Positions 1 through 17,079 of a DNA stretch of 64,000 nucleotides are shown here, one piece after another. The position numbers were made by a program, and so were the translations under genes. Under the pieces are notes generated by a model that worked only from the letters and a program-made list of their open reading frames with translations, was not told the origin of the DNA and made no database searches. This DNA comes from Spizellomyces punctatus DAOM BR117 (lineage: Eukaryota > Chytridiomycota > Chytridiomycetes > Spizellomycetales > Spizellomycetaceae). The stretch lies in assembly GCF_000182565.1 (NCBI RefSeq), contig NW_015971549.1, positions 495,102 to 559,101 on the forward strand, in the 5' to 3' direction. Every line of letters begins with the position of its first letter. Position 1 is the stretch's first letter.

Positions 1-1803
1 AAGTCTTCGCCGAGTTTTGCCGAACGATTGAAGTTTCGAGCATCCGGGAATATGAAGAACGACAACTCAAGTTGACCCAAGAAGTATCCGAAAAGCGAAT
101 GCAGTTCGAAACACAAAAGGCTAAACTGGAGAACCAGTAAGCGCCATGACAGGGTTGCAGTCCCTATACTTCAACAACTAAACCATTCTACAGGCTGGAA
201 TTTGAAAGAAGCAAAGCGAAAAGTACTGAAGAGCGAATCCATAAAATGGAATCCATTATGGTCAGCGATAGAGAGAGCATTGCTCAGCTGGAGCAAGAAA
301 GGACTGCCCGCGAAGCAGAGAAGGCAACTCTTGCCAATGAGATCGAAGAAGCCAGTGAACAGCTTGATTCTGTAAAGCAACTGATGGAGGAGAAAGGGAC
401 GGCAGTATCGAAGGTTAAAAAACAAATACAGAAATTACAGAAAGAGGTTGAGGGAAGCTCGAAGTCTATGGCAGCGAAGGTGAGTGTTATCTTCTCCGAA
501 CTGTGCTCGTGTTGAAGCCCGGCTTCATGCATTTTATTCAAATTTGCCCTTAGGAATCAGAAATTGAGAAATTATCTGCTGATAAATTCTCGATTTTCCG
601 AAAATGTAAACTAGAGGAGATCAAATTGCCTTTCTTGGAGGGATCTTTGGACGATCTCTCCTTGGATCAATTGGAGGTATCAGGAAGCAAGCATTGCATT
701 AGATGTGACAGAATGGACGACCAACCGCTTCTTTTCCACCGCTAACCCCAGATAGGGGGAGCCGATTCGATGGAGATCGATTCACAGACTCTAAGTTTCT
801 CTGCTCGAGTGCAAGGGTTTCAAGTGGACTTTAGCAATTTGAAACCTGCTCATAAGCAGGTGAGTCGACCCATGCGATATGAGAGAATACCGCAATCTAA
901 CAAATTGTCACAGAATGGTTCGGACGAAATGGAAGTGGAGTTCCAAGAGACGCTGAGGAACCTCACGACTGAGATTGAGAGAATGGCTCCGAATATGAGG
1001 GCGGTTGACAGGTGTGGACACTAGCTTGTGCTTTTGCATTTGCCGGTGCTAACCGCGTTGGCGGGTCCGAAGATTGGATGAGGTTGAGCACAAGTTGAAG
1101 GAGACTGCAAGAGAATTTGATGCTGCTCGAAGAGAGGCTAAGTCAGCTAAGGATGCGTTCATGAAGATTAAACAAGAGCGGTGAGTAGCCTTATTGCCGT
1201 TTTGGAGATGATATTCACTCATTCCATCGCTCCTACCCCCAGTTACGATCGTTTCTACCGGGCGTATACACATATTGCTGAGAAGATTGATCCAATATAT
1301 AAGGAACTCACCAAATCCAAGACATTCCCAATGGGTGGCACTGCGTACTTAAGCTTGGAGGACAGTGAGGTAGGGTTACTTTTTCCACTGCTCCTCAGCA
1401 GACGGAGTGAGGGTTGTCTCTGAACATGTCATTTTCATAGGAGCCCTACAACGACGGAGTCAAATACCATGCGATGCCTCCCATGAAGCGGTTCAGAGAT
1501 ATGGAGCTGCTGTCTGGTGGCGAAAAAACTGTGGCAGCCCTGGCACTGCTCTTTGCTATCCACAGCTATCAACCTGCGCCGTTTTTCGTCCTGGATGAAG
1601 TCGATGCCGCCTTGGACAACGCGAATGTCGCCAAAGTTGCCAATTATATTCGACGAGTCGCCTCCAACTCGTTTCAGTTTATTGTTATTTCACTGAAGCA
1701 TACTTTCTATGAAAGAGCTGAAGCTCTTGTTGGGGTTTACCGAGATCAGGGCATAAACAGCAGTAAAGTTTTAACCTTGAATTTGGAAAGATTTCTGGAC
1801 TGA
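1..1803 (+). CDS. SMC1: SMC1 cohesin subunit, C-terminal part (5' end outside window)
   Basis: SMC1 is the ATPase arm of the cohesin ring, which holds sister chromatids together in the nucleus. The window starts inside its second coiled coil: charged heptad-like sequence rich in Glu, Lys and Gln runs to about 1370. The last exon (from about 1441) carries the C-terminal ATPase half: the signature motif [16 protein letters not shown], Walker B with D-loop ([16 protein letters not shown]) and the switch region FIVISLK. The tail [16 protein letters not shown] followed by [11 protein letters not shown] is typical of SMC1 rather than SMC2, 3 or 4. Several introns are visible, for example GTAAGC at about 138 to CAG at 195, and one at about 1370-1440. 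The stop is TGA at 1801-1803. The gene is converging on DDI1. The upstream part, including Walker A and the hinge, is missing from the window. Confidence 0.95.
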
Positions 1804-2108
1804 ACGGGATGGATGGATGTGATTGTAGTGGAGCCTGTAGTGTCATTATGCAGAGATTCGCTTGTATATAGTTGTGCTTGTTCGAAGATTGTTCAGGATT
1901 TATGAGACCGTTTTTTGTTCATTGCTTAATAGCATGCGGCTTCAGTTCGGTGCAGATTGTTGTATTCAGGGTCGGTTTTATGCAACATTTCTTTGACCAT
2001 TACTGCCTTTTGCCCTCTATCTATAGGCTCTTTCAGACCCACAACCGACATCAAGTCAAATGTTTGAACCTTGCTCAACTACAACGCTTTGGGCTACCTA
2101 TCTGCTTG
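1804..2108. other. Convergent intergenic spacer SMC1/DDI1
   Basis: This spacer lies between two gene 3' ends. It is T-rich and probably holds both 3' untranslated regions. No gene is seen. Confidence 0.5.
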
Positions 2109-4043
2109 CTACTGGAACAGCATACTGGCTGCAGCATCGGCATTACCGCCACTTGCATCCAATGCCGCTATGGCCTCCGCCCTGGATACCCCAAGATCCT
2201 CGAGCATTTTTATCTTTTCCTCAGAATGCCGTGGAACAGCACCAGCCGTTGTGGACGTGGGAGCACCTGTCGGCGCACCTAAACGTCCTGCCTGTGCAGC
2301 TCCAGGTCCTGGCACAGATGCAGCTATGCCGGCTGGAGGAATGTGAGGATGCAAGCCCCCCGGAGGGTGAACCGCGCCTAATCGAGGACTGAGTGATCGT
2401 TCATTACCAGCAACTCTGGGATCATACACGTTACCTTGTGCTGCGGAGCCCCCTTCGACTGGGGACTGTACATCTCCACTTCCAGTTGCCTCCCACCGCG
2501 CCTTGTCCGGCAATTCGTGCTCTGACAGGAAGCGCACTTCCTCACCGTGAATTCGTAAAACATTCTTCTCCAGATCAATAATAGCCTGATAGAGGAATCA
2601 CGGATCAATCAGTGGGCCGTTCGTCACAATCGACAGGAATGCAGGGAAAGACTAAAGACTCTTAACCTGATGTCGTTTCAGCATATCTAATCCAAAGAGC
2701 AGATCAACTCCTTTGCCCTAAGGAAGGGCACAGACTCAATTAGCTTTTCGTCTAAGGGGTGCATCGTAGGCCCAGTACTTCACGATTGTACCTCCATAAT
2801 CGTGAAAGAGCAAGGTAAAAACTGGCTTCCTATCTTCATCTGGGCGCTATGAACCCTCCCCAAAATTTTCGCTGTACCCACTCCCTGGGCAATTCCCGCA
2901 AATCGTTCATCCAGGAGATGCATAATATTGCAGGCTTCCGCCAACGCTGGGCTCATGATTGTTGCCTGAGCGCCGGAATCTACAAATGCTTTCACTTTGT
3001 GACCGTTCACCTCGGTATCTATATAAAGCATAACCACCTGGGTGCATACCAATAGTTATTTTCATTTACGCAAGGATGGACGCAAAAAGCTGCGTGCTTA
3101 GCTTGCAGGGTATAGATACCTACCCGGCCGAACGACTCAGGATGATATTCCATAGCATTCTAAGGTTTGTGGGGGTGGATAAGCGGTTGATGTATCATTG
3201 CTTCATAGTCAGTACGCGACACTCACCTCCAGATTCTGTGCGATATTTTGTTTCCGAATTTCCTCCTCAATGCGCCTCTGAGCGTCAATATCAAAAGGAT
3301 CTGCACTGTCCAAGGCAGCCTAATTGACCCATAATCAGCGGCTAGAGGTTCCAAACCTTCCACAACCGCGAGACAATGAATACCATTTGCTGTCTTTGTC
3401 TTTCCTCAAGCTCTCTCCTCCGTGATTCTAATTCCAGATACATGCGCTGAAAAGTTGCAGGATCGTTCATGGCAGCATTGGCCAGTTCTGGTTGTTGCTA
3501 TCGATGACAACGTTTCAACAACCCATCTTCGTGATCAGAGCAGCGATGTACGCACTCACACTTGAGAGTTGCTGCAGCATCCACGGATCTGCCAAAATCT
3601 GCTGTCGCACGGTTTCTGCAATACTTTCCGGCGTGCGCGTTATGTTGCTAAAAAAGCGAATCGGTTGGACAAGAGTGTTCTCTTCCTTTCGTACACGGAG
3701 GTACACCGTACCTCCCTGCCGGACTTCTACGCCGCACAAGCAGAATATCATCTGGACGAATACCCGACGCGGTAATTGACTTGCTCTTCTCAGTCAGCTC
3801 TACGCCGTTGTGCAGCAGCACTTGCTGCCCTGCGGGAATGTTCATCTCGGCCTCTACTATTGCCATAAGGTTTTCCAACTGCAAAAATACATTCCAACAA
3901 AAAGCATCCGTCCCATTAGAATGTCATGATGATAACGAGATGGGGCAATGCACCCCTTGAGAGACAAAGCTCCGCACCTCCATACTGCCATCCACGTCCA
4001 CGTTATGAACTTCTCCATTATCGTATGTTAAATGGATACGCAT
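2109..4043 (-). CDS. DDI1: DDI1-type ubiquitin shuttle with retroviral-like aspartyl protease fold
   Basis: Ddi1 shuttles ubiquitylated proteins to the proteasome and cleaves some of them. The three expected domains are present in order. An N-terminal ubiquitin-like domain starts [19 protein letters not shown] and continues with [15 protein letters not shown] and [12 protein letters not shown] central retroviral-protease-like domain has the catalytic [10 protein letters not shown] (about 2960-2990) after [20 protein letters not shown]-terminal UBA domain ends the protein ([16 protein letters not shown]-like, about 2110-2200). At least five introns separate them. The ATG at 4041-4043 is the start because it opens the ubiquitin-like fold directly. 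The Asp-Ser-Gly active site is intact, so the protease is probably active. The region before the UBA is rich in Pro and Gly. Confidence 0.93.
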
Positions 4044-5047
4044 ATCGTATTGTCGTCTTTTACCAATAAAAGCAACGTAAACACGATTTTTTGGGTGTCA
4101 AAACAGGTCATGCAGTGGCAGGCTTTTTGGCAGGAGTGGGCATCTTTTGTATCTGACGCGTTACGAGACGCGCTCCTTTCTTGCCTCCCAAACTCCTCAT
4201 CTTTCATAGCAGACCAAATTCCAAATGTCTTGGGCTAATTTACAAACAATGCCATGTGAAATTCTATCCCCTACAATCAGTGCCAGTTGTAGCAGCGAGA
4301 ATTCGCCATATCTGCCGGTCTCTGTCCCGCGTCATTACTGAACCAGATCTTGGTCGTATTCTTGGACGGCAACTGGAGTGTGCATCTTGAAGACAAACGT
4401 CAATTCCTCGAGGGAATGAAGCAGTTGGGGCGACGCTATTGAACACATGTAAGACCACATGTGTAAGACTGCATGTGTTTCGTAGAGTCGTCCCTACTGC
4501 AACTCAGACCAGTTTATCCGAGCCAGTTGTCACCGGTTGATTCCCTGGAGGCATTGACGTTTGTCTACAAAAATGAATGTTTTCTGGTTGAGCCTGTTCC
4601 CAAGAAGCGCAACAATCACGAGTTCAGTTTGATCCTTCGACCAGCAGAAGCCATTCTATTGCCCATATGAGTTAGGCCTGCTTCAATTTTATCCGCATGT
4701 TCAGCAACTCCATTGGTTCCTAATCTAGCAGCTGATGGACGACATAACAGAACGGTATTGCAGTCGCCATGCCACATCGGATTTGTTTAACCGAATCGCA
4801 CTGGCCTTCCTAAGGACCGAACATCAGTCACCATACTACGGACCATTCCTTTTCAAAATGGAAAGCATTAAGTGACGGGAATCTTCTCTGGACGACAGAA
4901 GCCATTTTCAACGCAGGTCATTTGCGGCATTTCCAGCATTTGAAGTGACGTTGATGACTAGTTGTCCCAAAGCTGCTTATGTAATGCGCGTCGTGCTGTG
5001 ATGGAAGTTCAATTATAACCAAAGTCCAACGAAAGCTATAGGAAACC
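4044..5047. other. Divergent intergenic region with coding-like fragments, possible relic gene
   Basis: This is about 1 kb between the divergent DDI1 and LRRC71-like genes. It should hold both promoters, but it also contains plus-strand stretches that look coding in shifting frames: FLDGNWSVHLEDKRQFLEG (about 4350-4410), FVYKNECFLVEPVPKKRNN (about 4560-4615), and KPFYCPYELGLLQFYPH (about 4640-4700), which reads through one in-frame stop into a 46-residue open frame at 4735-4875. Short direct repeats of ACATGTGTAAGAC type lie at about 4443-4475. I do not recognise a family. It may be a decayed gene or a poorly resolved small-exon gene. Confidence 0.3.
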
Positions 5048-7334
5048 ATGGCTGTTGATTTGGAAGAAGGTGCTGAAGGTTTGTAATTACTCCTTGGTTG
5101 TTTATATTTGCACTTTTGCCAATCCTTTTTACATGTCCCAGCCCTTGAATATGTGGGAAATTTTGAAACAGACTATCATGATGCCTGCCGTCGTAACGGT
5201 GCAAAGCCGTTTAACATCCTCAAAATACGGCACCCACTGCCACCGCTTCCAATTGCTATGACACCTCGCCCACTTTCCGGTGCAAGTGGCCAAGATAAGC
5301 TCTCCGATGGACAGTCACAACCCGCCGCTATAGAAGGGGATGTATCAGGAGACGGCGTATTGACGAGACCTCTCCCAGATCGAACGGAAGAAACCATGAC
5401 GGCAGGGAAAGCTGAGGAAGGAAAGCTTTCAGAGTTTAAAATCATGACCTATAACTCGCGTTACCGTTTTACGCCGACCATCGTGTTAGAAACAATAGAT
5501 GGAGACGATGACGACGAGCCCCAGAAGTTAGAAGTGCGAGGGTGGAAGCTCCCATATGGGATTATCGAAGTTTTGAGCGGAGTGATACCTGCATGCGGTA
5601 CCATAACAAACCTAATGTAAGCCCCGGAAAGGCGCTGGAGGGTCCATTTGTGAATCAATGATTCAGTTGTCTGCCTAGAGTCAGCCTCTTAACACGGCAT
5701 GTTACTCTACAGACTTTGGAACTGCGGATTAGACGAGACACATTTCTCCTTGCTGCTTACGACGGTGCTCTCAGCAAATATCCGTGTTCTCTCATTAGAT
5801 CGAAACCCGCTCATACCGGAGCACCTCTGGCCCTATCTCATCACCGAAGAGTCATCCGTTCGATCGTTGTCTTTGCGTTCTAATAATATCGGAGACGCAG
5901 GACTGAAGGGACTAGCCGAGCAGCTTAAATCCAATCGAGTGTTAGTGTCGCTAAACTTGTGGAACAACAAAATCACAAAAGAAGGCGCAGAAAACCTTGC
6001 AGAGGTGCGATTGAAGCTGGACATCATATATGCAATTGACGAGCGACAACTCAATTAACGATTCACAGGCATTGAAGCTCAATCAAAGCTTGACATCTTT
6101 ATCCCTGGGTCTGAACAATATTGGGGATGAAGGCGCGGTTGCGCTCGCGAAGGTATAAGATGGTGGCATATAGTAGAATCGGATTTTGTAACCTGAGCGC
6201 ACATTTAACCAGGTTCTGGCGAACTCCCCGTTGCTGCATGATGAGCTGCTGGCCTCAAGACGAAAAGCGATGGCTGAAATGGACAAGCAGCGAAAAGATC
6301 AAGAGGAGGTAGTTGCCATAACCCCCTATTCCAGATGTCCTGACTTTACCTAATAAAACCACTCAGGATCCTATCGTCAAAAAAGCAAAAGGACGCATGC
6401 CGACCGCAGCTACCGGACGGAACAATTCCGCAAAGTTAGAACGCACATCGTTTATTTTCTTAGTTAACCAACCACCCTAATGCATGGATCCACCATATAT
6501 GTAGAGTCAAAAGCGAAGAGAGCATCATAGCAGGAGGAATTAAAAAAGAGTCCATTGCGGATCTCAAAGCTAAACGCCCGATCAAAGGTGGTAAGAAGGA
6601 GGAAGGAGGCTCCGCGGGTGGAAGTAAAGGCACTGCTACCCAGCCGAACATCGGCAAGCAAAAATCAACCACCGAGGTGGGGGTGGCAGCCCAGCCTCCG
6701 GGCCCCAAGAAAGCTGCGACAGCTGGTGCTGTTGTAGTCGAAGAAAAGGGTGCAGCAAGCAAAGGGAAAGAGAAAAAGGGCGCCGTCGCAGCCAAATCTG
6801 GCAAGAAATCCAAAGCAGAGGAAACCAAGGAAGAAGTCGAAGAGGTAGATCCATCCATATGGACCAGTATCTTGTAATGTCACCTAATCAACCAAATCAG
6901 GCGCCAGACTCGAACCCAACAGTCGAACCTATGTTTGAACACAACGGTCAATGGTTTGTGCTCGGAAACCGTACCCTAAACAATTTGAATCTTTTCCGGA
7001 ACAATATACGCGAAGAGGGACTTAAAGCCTTCCTTGACGCTGTGACGGATCAGGAAATAACGACGGAAAATACACCGGACGCACCTATCGGACTTTTCCG
7101 ACTCACGTTGCAAGTAAGTTAGACATCATTCTTATAAAGCCATTCGCAACTCATCGGTGAGATCTGTAGGACAATGCTTTCGATGTCGATGACCCAGCTT
7201 ACAGGCAGTTAACATCTATTCTAAACAGCAGGAATCCATATTATGAGAGCGCGGAGGGGGAAGGTGGTGTTAGGATAGCGCAGGAAGGAAATGACAGCGA
7301 TAAGGGCGAAAGCACGAGCGACGCAGGGACGTAA
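5048..7334 (+). CDS. Leucine-rich repeat protein, LRRC71-like
   Basis: This is a multi-exon protein with ribonuclease-inhibitor-type leucine-rich repeats. The start ATG at 5048 opens a short first exon (MAVDLEEGAE), which a GTTTGT...CAG intron joins to the exon with NFETDYHDACRRNGAKPF. A low-complexity linker follows, then LEVRGWKLPYGIIEVL, then repeats such as VRSLSLRSNNIGDAGLKGL, LVSLNLWNNKITKEGAENL and LTSLSLGLNNIGDEGAVAL. A Lys/Ala-rich disordered insert (about 6380-6860) separates a last repeat (LNLFRNNIREEGLKAFLD) and an acidic tail. This order, including the short N-terminal helix, resembles LRRC71, a poorly studied protein associated with ciliated organisms. That assignment rests on my recall of the family. 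ODAD2 and CCDC77 nearby fit a ciliary role. The stop is TAA at 7332-7334. Confidence 0.7.
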
Positions 7335-7413
7335 TGTGAACGCAGGATAGTGCCATTGCTCTGAACAGTTGAAATGTTCACCGGAGGGATTTGCACTGGA
7401 CGTAAATCCCGGT

Positions 7414-9874
7414 CTATTGCATGTGTCGCACTAAAATCTGTCGCACAAGATCCTTAACATCTGACTTCTGAGCTAGCCCATCTGGTGATCGTAGCGGAAT
7501 CTTGTAGGCATCTTCGACACTTGATATGCGGATCTGTAGGTACGATGAAGGCAAGTCGGTGCCATAGAGGTCCACAACGCACCTGGCAGCTGAAGTCAGC
7601 TTTGTAATAGGACCGAGCAAGTTCATATACTTCAACGAACCGCAATGGTATGTTTCTGGTTCTTATTAGGCCCTTGACTGACAAGTCATCCACATGCCAT
7701 TTTTTCACTCCGCCGGGTATACCAATAGAGACTCCTAAAGCATTGGCTTCCTGAACAACCATGTGCACACACGCCCTCCAGACTTCTTGTCGAAGGTAAT
7801 CTTCGACTTCCGAAACGTGTAGCGATGAAGAAGCCATGTCGAGTATGGATGTCTGCGCCACTATATCACCAGAGACGCGTAGAAATAAAAGTACTTGCCA
7901 CCTGGACCACATCTTAGGTTACAACGGGCAAAGAACCATCGTCCATACTCAATACCATACCGGCCGAAGATTTGCAGGGTCCACTTAGTATCTATGTCTC
8001 CAGACGTAACGCGTTCGCGGCGTACTGAAATGTTGCATCGCTCACTGACGTATCCAATAGTTTTCTGCATCGCAAATGATATTTGGCTGCGAATGTTCTG
8101 AATTTCTGTAGTTCTCGCTAATCGTGCGAGGACGGACATCTGCTCGTTCCTGTTGACACATCTCAGTCAGAGAATATCTGACAAATCAATAGGTCATGCA
8201 TGCACACACTTTTGAACCCTTCCGACCCCAGTATAACAGCCTGCTGCTTCCCGCTGTCTTCGAATATTTGTTCGATGTTGCCGTCTCAGTGCTTGTTGTG
8301 CCACAAGCTCCAACAGAGCACCATCGGGTTGGGAAATAGAAGTGACCTGAGATGGCTGCTGCGCATCATCTGAAGTACATGGGTTTGGCACAGTTTCATC
8401 ACCATCGACTAAGCTCACTACCAGCTTGGTACTCGTCGCCCCAACTGATGCAGCAACTGCGTTTGGCAAAATCCGTGTAACCTCTGCTGCACTTTCACGG
8501 GCCGCCTCTCTTGAAACCTGAGGATGGAATACGAAAACGAGATGAATAACCAAGAGAATTCAACAACGTTGGACTGCCTTAACATACGTGGTCAAAAATT
8601 TCTGCGTCGAAGATGGCGCTTTGAGCCCTGGAAAGCTGTCGATAAAGCCCACTTTCCTTCCGATCTTTATAGCAACACACATTAATCGAGATTTTATCTG
8701 GCCTCCCCAACGCATATCTTTTACCATTCTCGTTCGCCCAATGTGACCAGAAGTCAGAATCCTGTCTTCGCTGAAATTTCTCGTCGCTCATGCGGGTCAG
8801 GCCCGACACAGTAGTGATTCTCATGCGCTTGGCGTTCACGCGTGGTAAAATTAGATCGACCTCCTCCTCCACATTATCCTCTCTTTTTCTCTTCTCTGGT
8901 GCCGTAAGGTTACGCCATATTTCTGCATGACCAACTTGATAGTAATCCGATCCGGCTGCATCAGGAACGATACAAAGTCAGAGAACGAGTGACAAGCAGG
9001 CAAATAAAAGTGAGTAACACCTTGTCCAAAGCCATAATCGACATATAGGCCACGTTCCGAGCCGCTTCTGGCTTGTAGAACCCAATCTTTCGATCGCAGA
9101 TTGGTGGTGAAAGTACCATAAAAACTTTGATCCCGATCCAATGATGTCTGCAAGCGTTCACCGGCATCCCGCAAGTTTTTGGCGACCAGCTTGAGATGCT
9201 AACAGTGGGGTACCACGGTTCAGATTGACGCCAGATCCATACTCTGGAACAATTGTTACCCTAACCTGAAATTTTGCTGAAAGAATCAGTTGGAGGTCAT
9301 CGATCTGCTGTCGTGGGGGTGGAGCAGGTTTACGTGGAGCCGGCAGGAGGCGCAAATAGGAATTGTCCGCATCCTGTGAAGTCCGTTTTTCATTTGCCAG
9401 CAGCCTTTCCACCAAATCCAGCGAGAACTGAACTTCGGCCCACGCAAGGCTATATTACAACACATATATCAGATCCTCTTCCAACAAGTTAAGAACCAGC
9501 TGAGCAACTTCCACATACTAAATATTTTCTTTGATGGCCTCTAAGCGACCGGGTGTGGTAGTGGCAACAACCGCTTCTGAGGTGTCCTCTTCTTCACCCT
9601 GCCCTCTTCCAGTCAATGATTTCTCCTTTGTCCATCCTGTAGTGGTGGATAGAACTTTGCTGAAGTCAATCTGGGTGACATTTTCCTCTAAACGTGCTGC
9701 TGCAGTCTTTGGCCTGGCAGCCAGATCAGTTCTGTGGTGTCCATCTGCGGAGGCAAAATATCCGGCTTCTTACGGTTCTGGTATTTCTCCACTTTCTGTT
9801 ACGTCGAGAATGGCAGGCTCATCGCTGATGTGGAGTGCCACTCGTACATCATCTTGTCGAGTAACTTCGTCCAT
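7414..9874 (-). CDS. MED17: Mediator complex subunit 17 (Srb4 homologue)
   Basis: MED17 is the scaffold of the Mediator head module and is needed for RNA polymerase II transcription. The N-terminal exon (ATG at 9872-9874) gives MDEVTRQDDVRVALHISD, then ENVTQIDFSKVL, the IDFS block seen at MED17 N-termini. The middle has LRSKDWVLQARSGSERGLYV (about 9050-9100), matching the wing region of the family. It is followed by LYRQLSRAQSAIFDAEIFDHV and SREAARESAAEVTRILP, the conserved helix pair after it. The C-terminus ARCVVDLYGTDLPSSYLQIR closes the protein. A 67-base intron (donor GTATAC, branch-like CTAAT, acceptor CCAG at about 7670-7740) is needed to join the last two exons in frame. It is divergent from ODAD2 with only 151 bases between start codons. 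Confidence 0.85.
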
Positions 9875-10025
9875 CTGGGATGTACATGTATAGTCTATCC
9901 ACTGGACGTGACAAAGGCGATTGCCACGTGACACTGCTCAAGTAAGCAGTCGGGATCGGAGTAAAGTTATTGTGGATTCAACTGTACCACATCTGTGAGC
10001 TGGGCAGCCGTCCAACAGCTGCACA
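9875..10025. promoter_or_regulatory. Bidirectional promoter MED17/ODAD2 with CACGTGAC
   Basis: These 151 bases separate two divergent start codons. CACGTG at 9925-9930, followed by AC, lies 51 bases from the MED17 ATG and 96 from the ODAD2 ATG. It matches an E-box, the type of site bound by bHLH factors such as yeast Cbf1 or Pho4. The same word recurs upstream of several other genes in this window. Confidence 0.5.
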
Positions 10026-14790
<4,765 letters not shown>

Positions 14791-15015
14791 AAAAGGAAAG
14801 CTGCAGTTTTTCCAAGAGAAGAAAATGCTTATAGATAGTTAAAAGATCTTGTCTTTCTCAATTTGTCAAAGCTAATGATGTTAACAACGTTGTAAATTGC
14901 GCTAACATTCGGACTTGCTTACCATTTCACCACATCAGCGCGTCCAGGCGCAGGGTGGCTTATCCCTACTGCTCGCGTATACAGTTTGAAGATCATTACC
15001 AGCGTTCGGTCAGTG

Positions 15016-16896
15016 ATGAACCACGACGTGCGCAACCTTCCGCTATCCCAAGATCTGCTAAACTATTATCGAGAACGACTAGGTACATTCTGCGATCTTT
15101 GGCGTTTTTCATTTTGGCTATACTGATAGCAAGCGCGGCAGAAAGATGCGAGCATGACTACAAGGAAGCACTAGATAAAATAGATGCGTTACGGATTCCG
15201 CATGACGACGCGCACCGTGTGACGTGGGAGGCACACAAAAAGGCAGAAGAAGTTGCTAGTCTCCAAAAGGCACTCAGGGATGCCGAGCTTGCCCTGTTTG
15301 ACGAGAAGCGTGCCTTCCTAAAATTGCTAGCTGAGAATGACGAACTGAAGGGCAAGTATTTCGTTGTGGAGGTTGAGCTGACGCAACTATGTGGAGCACA
15401 GCTAACAGCTCGTTCAGTGCAGGAGCTGAAGGATCGGAAAAAGATCCGCTATCTCTTGAAAATAGCTCCATGTCCTGAACCGGAAACAACATACTTTCGT
15501 GAGAAGCTTGACAAACGACTGGTGAAGATCTCGAGAGGAAAAGAGAAGCCAGTGGAAGGAAGGGATAAAGGAGAAGGAGTACGTTCAAGCGTATTCTCTC
15601 ATAGCCGCAGATATCTCATGTTGCGATCCTGTTGATGAAGATCGGCGTGGGAAACCTGGACCAGCGAGACATGATTATAATGGAGGATGAGATTGAGGCT
15701 TTGAAGCTGACAGTGACATCTTTGCGAACACAGCTCGAAGAACAGGTGAGTATCCTTACACACAGCCTATTGATGCGACGGCCTGTTTGTTGATTCCAAA
15801 TTTTAAGGGCCGAGCATATGAGGCCACAGTAGCTGCGTTGAAGCGTGATCGACAAACGCAAATAGATGAAGAAAAGGCACGGAGGGAGCATGAGTCACAA
15901 AGGATAAGTGAGCTACTGGAGAAGCTTCAAAAGTTACGGGCGTTATGTCGCGAGAACATTCGAGGTAAAACTCGAGGTCGAGCCCCATCCATCGCGGTAT
16001 TCATGTTCTCATTCCGATCTATCAGAGTTACTTCACACAAAGAAGGCTTCCCATGCCTACGAGAAGAAACTAGTGGAAGAGAAGGCCGCCTTGCTAGAGG
16101 ACCTACGTTCTACTGGTAGTCAGCTGGCAGTTGAGAGGGATAAAGCAGAGTCCGCTGAAAGAGTGGGTTGATTGAGAAAACTTATTCAAGACGAACACAG
16201 TTCTTACCGTTCACTAGACTATTGAATCAAGAGTAACAAAGAAGCAGGAAACTTTAGTTGGAGATCTTCGCTCGCAATTAGGAAAGTATGAGAAGGAACT
16301 TCACACTGCCAAGGTAATGCAGAGTCTTGCACTGGCATATGACCTGAACTAACTAACCATCTCGTTTCCATCTAGTCTAAATGTGATGAAATCGAGAGAA
16401 CCTTTAAAAAGAAGGTCGAATATCTTCAAAGTCGCCTGTCTGCAATTACTTCCAGGTCTGTTGTGGTCTCGTCCCTGTCCAGTTATCTATTCTCAATTGA
16501 CTTTCGTTGGGCTACAATTTTAGTTACACTGCTCTCAAGAGGCGCCGCGATTATGAAATTGAAGGTTTTACAAATGATATTTTAATTCTACGGAAACAGC
16601 TGAAAGTCCTAGAGCGGAGTATACTCAAATATGCCCCTCTGGAAGATAAGGAGCTTGTATTGCTCAATCTAGGTAAGTTCCAAAGCTATTCAGAGATATA
16701 AAGCCATCGTCGCAATCTTCTCATATCTCGATAGCAAAGGAAACTGGTGAAAGAGTAGGAAAGATTTCATCGGAACTGCATGGTCTTAAGGTGCGCTTCT
16801 GTGTTTTCAAATAACTAGTGTGCTTCGCGCTTAACGCCAAGTACGTAGGCCAAAGTTTATGCCACCGAGGAGGAAGTACGATCATTAAAGTACTGA
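15016..16896 (+). CDS. CCDC77: CCDC77 coiled-coil protein
   Basis: CCDC77 is a coiled-coil protein reported at the centrosome and kept mostly in ciliated lineages. The ATG at 15016 opens MNHDVRNLPLSQDLLNYYRE, matching the family's N-terminal LxxELLxYY block. An intron (GTACATTC to GATAG) joins this to the next exon in phase. Further blocks are LQKALRDAELALFDEKRAF, QELKDRKKIRYLLKIAP with ETTYFREKL, a long heptad region (15790-16400), and RRRDYEIEGFTNDILILRKQ followed by LKVLERSILKYAPLEDKELV near the end. The last exon finishes YATEEEVRSLKY with TGA at 16894-16896. A longer upstream frame from 14955 uses intron sequence and was not chosen. Together with ODAD2, directly upstream on the same strand, it supports a flagellated fungus. 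Confidence 0.88.
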
Positions 16897-17079
16897 CGTG
16901 GATATGATTTGCTGATATAATTTGGGAGACAAAATTTCCTAGTGCTTCCTGTGGCTGCCATGTACATAAAAAATTAAGTATTTTTGTTTCTGAGAGAGTT
17001 CGGACAAGGAGAAAGGCGTTGGTATTTCGCTTATTGAACGAGTTTTACAAGCAAATCATTCCTCCAAAACTTTTCGGTC

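Noticed and set aside
14955-15635. 226-codon plus-strand frame as the start of CCDC77
   Set aside because: Its N-terminal part reads intron sequence. Splicing from the ATG at 15016 gives the family N-terminus instead.
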